A DNA stretch of 23,264 bases from UBA6821 sp044236545. Its GTDB lineage: Bacteria > Verrucomicrobiota > Verrucomicrobiia > Chthoniobacterales > UBA6821. The notes beneath the pieces are model-generated. The model made no database searches and was not told where the DNA came from. It saw only the letters and a list, made by a program, of their open reading frames with translations. Position numbers and translations under genes: made by a program. The stretch lies in the NCBI GenBank assembly GCA_044236545.1, contig JBIIGI010000038.1:1-23264 (forward strand), written 5' to 3'. This document shows, piece by piece, positions 21,739 through 23,264 of this stretch (position 1 is the stretch's first letter; every line of letters begins with the position of its first letter).

Positions 21739-22674
21739 TCACAGTCCGACCTTCAGATCATGACCGCGGGCAAAGGACGAGGAATGCATCTTTCCCTTTC
21801 CCTCAGGTTGGATGGTTCCGAGCAGGAGGCCCTGCTCCCCACAGGCCAGAAGAATCCCGCGGGTATCGGAGCGGAGGATGGTTCCCGGTTCCCCGGATGA
21901 GCGGCGTGCCAGAATGGCGGAGTGGATCTTGAGCGAAACAACCGCACCTGATGCGAGCGGCAGGGTTGCTAAGGCACCGGGACGGGGCTGAAGGGATCGA
22001 ATCCTTCTCTCGATCTCGACCGCCGGCCTCGCCCAGTCGATCAGTGTCTCGGAACGGCCTATCTTGCCGGTCACGCTTGCCATCGAGTGATCCTGCGGTG
22101 TGCGTGGAGCTTTTCCGGTCGGTAGAAGTTCCAAGGCCTCCGCCAAAGCGATCGGGGAGAGCAGAGCCAAGCGATCCGAGAGGGACCCCGCGGTCTCGCG
22201 GCGCCGCAGCACGAGGCTCTTTTCCAGAACAATGTCACCCGTATCGAGACCCTCGGCCATGTGCATGATGGTGACACCGCTCTCCCTGTCACCAGCCGAA
22301 ATGGCCGCCTGGATGGGGGATGCTCCACGATGCCTCGGCAGGAGCGAGGCGTGGATGTTTAGGCAGGCCATGGAGGGAGCCTCAAGGATTTCCTTCGGCA
22401 GGATGCGACCATAGGCCATGGTCACCATCACCTCCGGCGACAGTTCCCGGATCCACTCAAGGACGTCGGGTTGGCGGGGTGATTCTGGCTGAAGCAGTGG
22501 GATGGTGGGATCCAGACGGACCACCTCTTCCTTGATGGCCGGAGCCTTAAGCTCCCGGTGTCGCCCGGCCGGCCGGTCGGGCTGCGTCAGCACGCCGAGC
22601 AACTCATGTCGGGACGCGAGGTAACGCAGGGAGGGAATCCCGATATCACCCGTGCCGGCGAAAAGGACACGCAT
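21739..22674 (-). CDS. fmt: Methionyl-tRNA formyltransferase
   Basis: Formylates initiator Met-tRNA with 10-formyl-tetrahydrofolate in the cytosol before translation initiation. The 311-residue length is standard. The N-terminal Rossmann part has LFAGTGDIGIPSL and QPDRPAGR (31-38). The catalytic set is Asn106 and His108 in NIHASLLPRHRGASPIQ, and Asp144 in GLDTGDI, with the same spacing as in E. coli Fmt. The C-terminal OB-like domain includes LQPRPGA. It starts 6 bp after the small two-CxxC gene, so adk, that gene and fmt form one likely operon. Peptide deformylase (def), a common partner of fmt, is not next to it. Confidence 0.96.
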   Translation of the reverse strand: MRVLFAGTGDIGIPSLRYLASRHELLGVLTQPDRPAGRHRELKAPAIKEEVVRLDPTIPLLQPESPRQPDVLEWIRELSPEVMVTMAYGRILPKEILEAPSMACLNIHASLLPRHRGASPIQAAISAGDRESGVTIMHMAEGLDTGDIVLEKSLVLRRRETAGSLSDRLALLSPIALAEALELLPTGKAPRTPQDHSMASVTGKIGRSETLIDWARPAVEIERRIRSLQPRPGALATLPLASGAVVSLKIHSAILARRSSGEPGTILRSDTRGILLACGEQGLLLGTIQPEGKGKMHSSSFARGHDLKVGL

Positions 22675-22680
22675 CCGGTG

Positions 22681-22920
22681 CTAGGGTCGGAACGGGGCTA
22701 TCATCCCTTGGGAACGCCGACGGAGCGCTGAGGATCGGGCCACCGTCAGTTCACCGGCGGAGATCTCCCGGTGTCCCAGGGAGGAGGCGCAACCCGTGCA
22801 GAGGTAGTCGTAGATCTCCTTGTCCGGGAGAACGAGGAGCAGGGACTCGCGCACCGGCATGGCGCGGGCACACTTGTTGCAGTAGAGTGAGGAGGCTCGG
22901 AGACTCTCGAACTGGCTCAT
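22681..22920 (-). CDS. Small two-CxxC (zinc-ribbon-like) protein
   Basis: A 79-residue protein of unknown function. Cys14-Cys17 (YCNKCARAMP) and Cys41-Cys44 (LCTGCASSLG) are 24 residues apart, the layout of a small zinc ribbon, with a hydrophobic stretch ESLLLVLPDKEIYDYLC between them. The tail is basic (RSSALRRRSQG), which might bind nucleic acid. No membrane segment is visible. It is tightly placed between adk and fmt, 6 bp before fmt, and it is one of few genes here with a Shine-Dalgarno-like sequence. Metal binding is inferred from the cysteine pattern only. Confidence 0.75.
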   Translation of the reverse strand: MSQFESLRASSLYCNKCARAMPVRESLLLVLPDKEIYDYLCTGCASSLGHREISAGELTVARSSALRRRSQGMIAPFRP

Positions 22921-22924
22921 GGGG

Positions 22925-22930
22925 TTCTCC
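22925..22930 (-). promoter_or_regulatory. Shine-Dalgarno-like ribosome binding site of the two-CxxC gene
   Basis: On the minus strand GGAGAA lies four bases before the ATG at 22920. It is noted because the other gene starts in the window lack such a sequence. Confidence 0.5.
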
Positions 22931-22952
22931 GGGGACGGGTTTTCCGGATTTC

Positions 22953-23264
22953 TCAGCAGCGCACGGGAACCCCCGTCTCCTCGAGAAGCCCCGCGATGAT
23001 CTTGTGCAGGACTTCAAGGGGGGTCATCGAGGCGTCAATGTCATGCCTCTTGACGCTGGAATAATGTTGAAGCATCGGCTTGGACTCCGAGTCATAGGTG
23101 GCAAGGCGGCTACGGATGACCTCTTCGTTGGCGTCATCCAGGCGGTTGTCCCTGAGGGCGCGCTGCTTGAGACGCGCCACGAGTTTGTCACGGTCGGGGC
23201 AGGAAAGATGGAAAACCCTGCGCACCTCGATGTGCTCCTCCATGAGCAGGGCCTGGGCGGTGTT
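22953..23264 (-). CDS. adk: Adenylate kinase family protein, C-terminal part (5' end outside window)
   Basis: The frame is open from the right edge (base 23264 is the first base of a codon) to a TGA at 22955-22953, giving 103 residues. Adenylate kinase balances ATP, ADP and AMP. The decisive pattern is DNRLDDANEEVIRSRLATYDSE...MLQHY, matching the R-x-DD-x-x-E-V-I-x-x-R-L-x-x-Y segment that follows the lid in adenylate kinases, preceded by the strand RVFHLSCPDRDKLVARL. The P-loop and AMP site lie outside the window. The C-terminus HKIIAGLLEE fits the family. Another nucleoside monophosphate kinase of the same fold cannot be fully ruled out. It is upstream of the two-CxxC gene and fmt. Confidence 0.85.
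   Translation of the reverse strand, partial: NTAQALLMEEHIEVRRVFHLSCPDRDKLVARLKQRALRDNRLDDANEEVIRSRLATYDSESKPMLQHYSSVKRHDIDASMTPLEVLHKIIAGLLEETGVPVRC

Overview
The window reads as chromosomal DNA from a GC-rich bacterium of the phylum Verrucomicrobiota. The main reason is a block at 2772-12426 whose genes resemble, in sequence and in kind, the Akkermansia muciniphila proteins Amuc_1102, Amuc_1101 (PilM-like), Amuc_1100, Amuc_1099 and Amuc_1098 (secretin). These comparisons are from memory; no search was run. Almost no gene has a Shine-Dalgarno sequence. The genes are densely packed and mostly housekeeping, with no insertion sequence, prophage, CRISPR array, tRNA or rRNA.

Layout, left to right. 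(1) 1-2576: glycolytic genes gap (3' end only), pgk and tpiA, with a strong hairpin terminator between gap and pgk. (2) 2577-2771: an intergenic region with a palindrome and a hairpin. (3) 2772-12426: a type IV pilus-like envelope operon. It holds a secreted Amuc_1102-like protein, a PilM-PilN fusion, an Amuc_1100-like protein, an Amuc_1099-like protein with a possible PilP/GspC-type C-terminus, and two tandem paralogous secretins. (4) 12471-14476: coaE and rho follow on the same strand with short gaps. This Rho lacks the usual RNP1 motif of the primary RNA-binding site. (5) 14519-16933, minus strand: a TPR protein and an aldose-1-epimerase-like protein. (6) 16989-19326, plus strand: a short GGQ release-factor-like protein, purC with a heptanucleotide repeat in its leader, and a XerD-type recombinase. 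(7) 19359-21640: a divergent pair, a GH4 glycosidase (minus) and a MelR-like AraC-family regulator (plus), which looks like a melibiose-type sugar module. (8) 21739-23264, minus strand: adk (3' end), a small two-CxxC protein and fmt.

How the genes work together. The envelope operon is colinear with the classical pilM-N-O-P-Q assembly module: a cytoplasmic actin-like PilM fused to a PilN-like membrane part, a bitopic coiled-coil protein in the PilO position, a bitopic protein in the PilP position, and then the outer-membrane secretin. The duplicated secretin, the PilM-PilN fusion and the unusual PilO- and PilP-position proteins set it apart from the proteobacterial machine. No pilin, PilB/PilT ATPase, PilC or prepilin peptidase lies in the window, so these must be encoded elsewhere or the machine does something other than make a classical pilus. 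The other genes serve glycolysis, CoA synthesis, transcription termination, ribosome rescue, purine synthesis, chromosome dimer resolution, sugar use and translation initiation.
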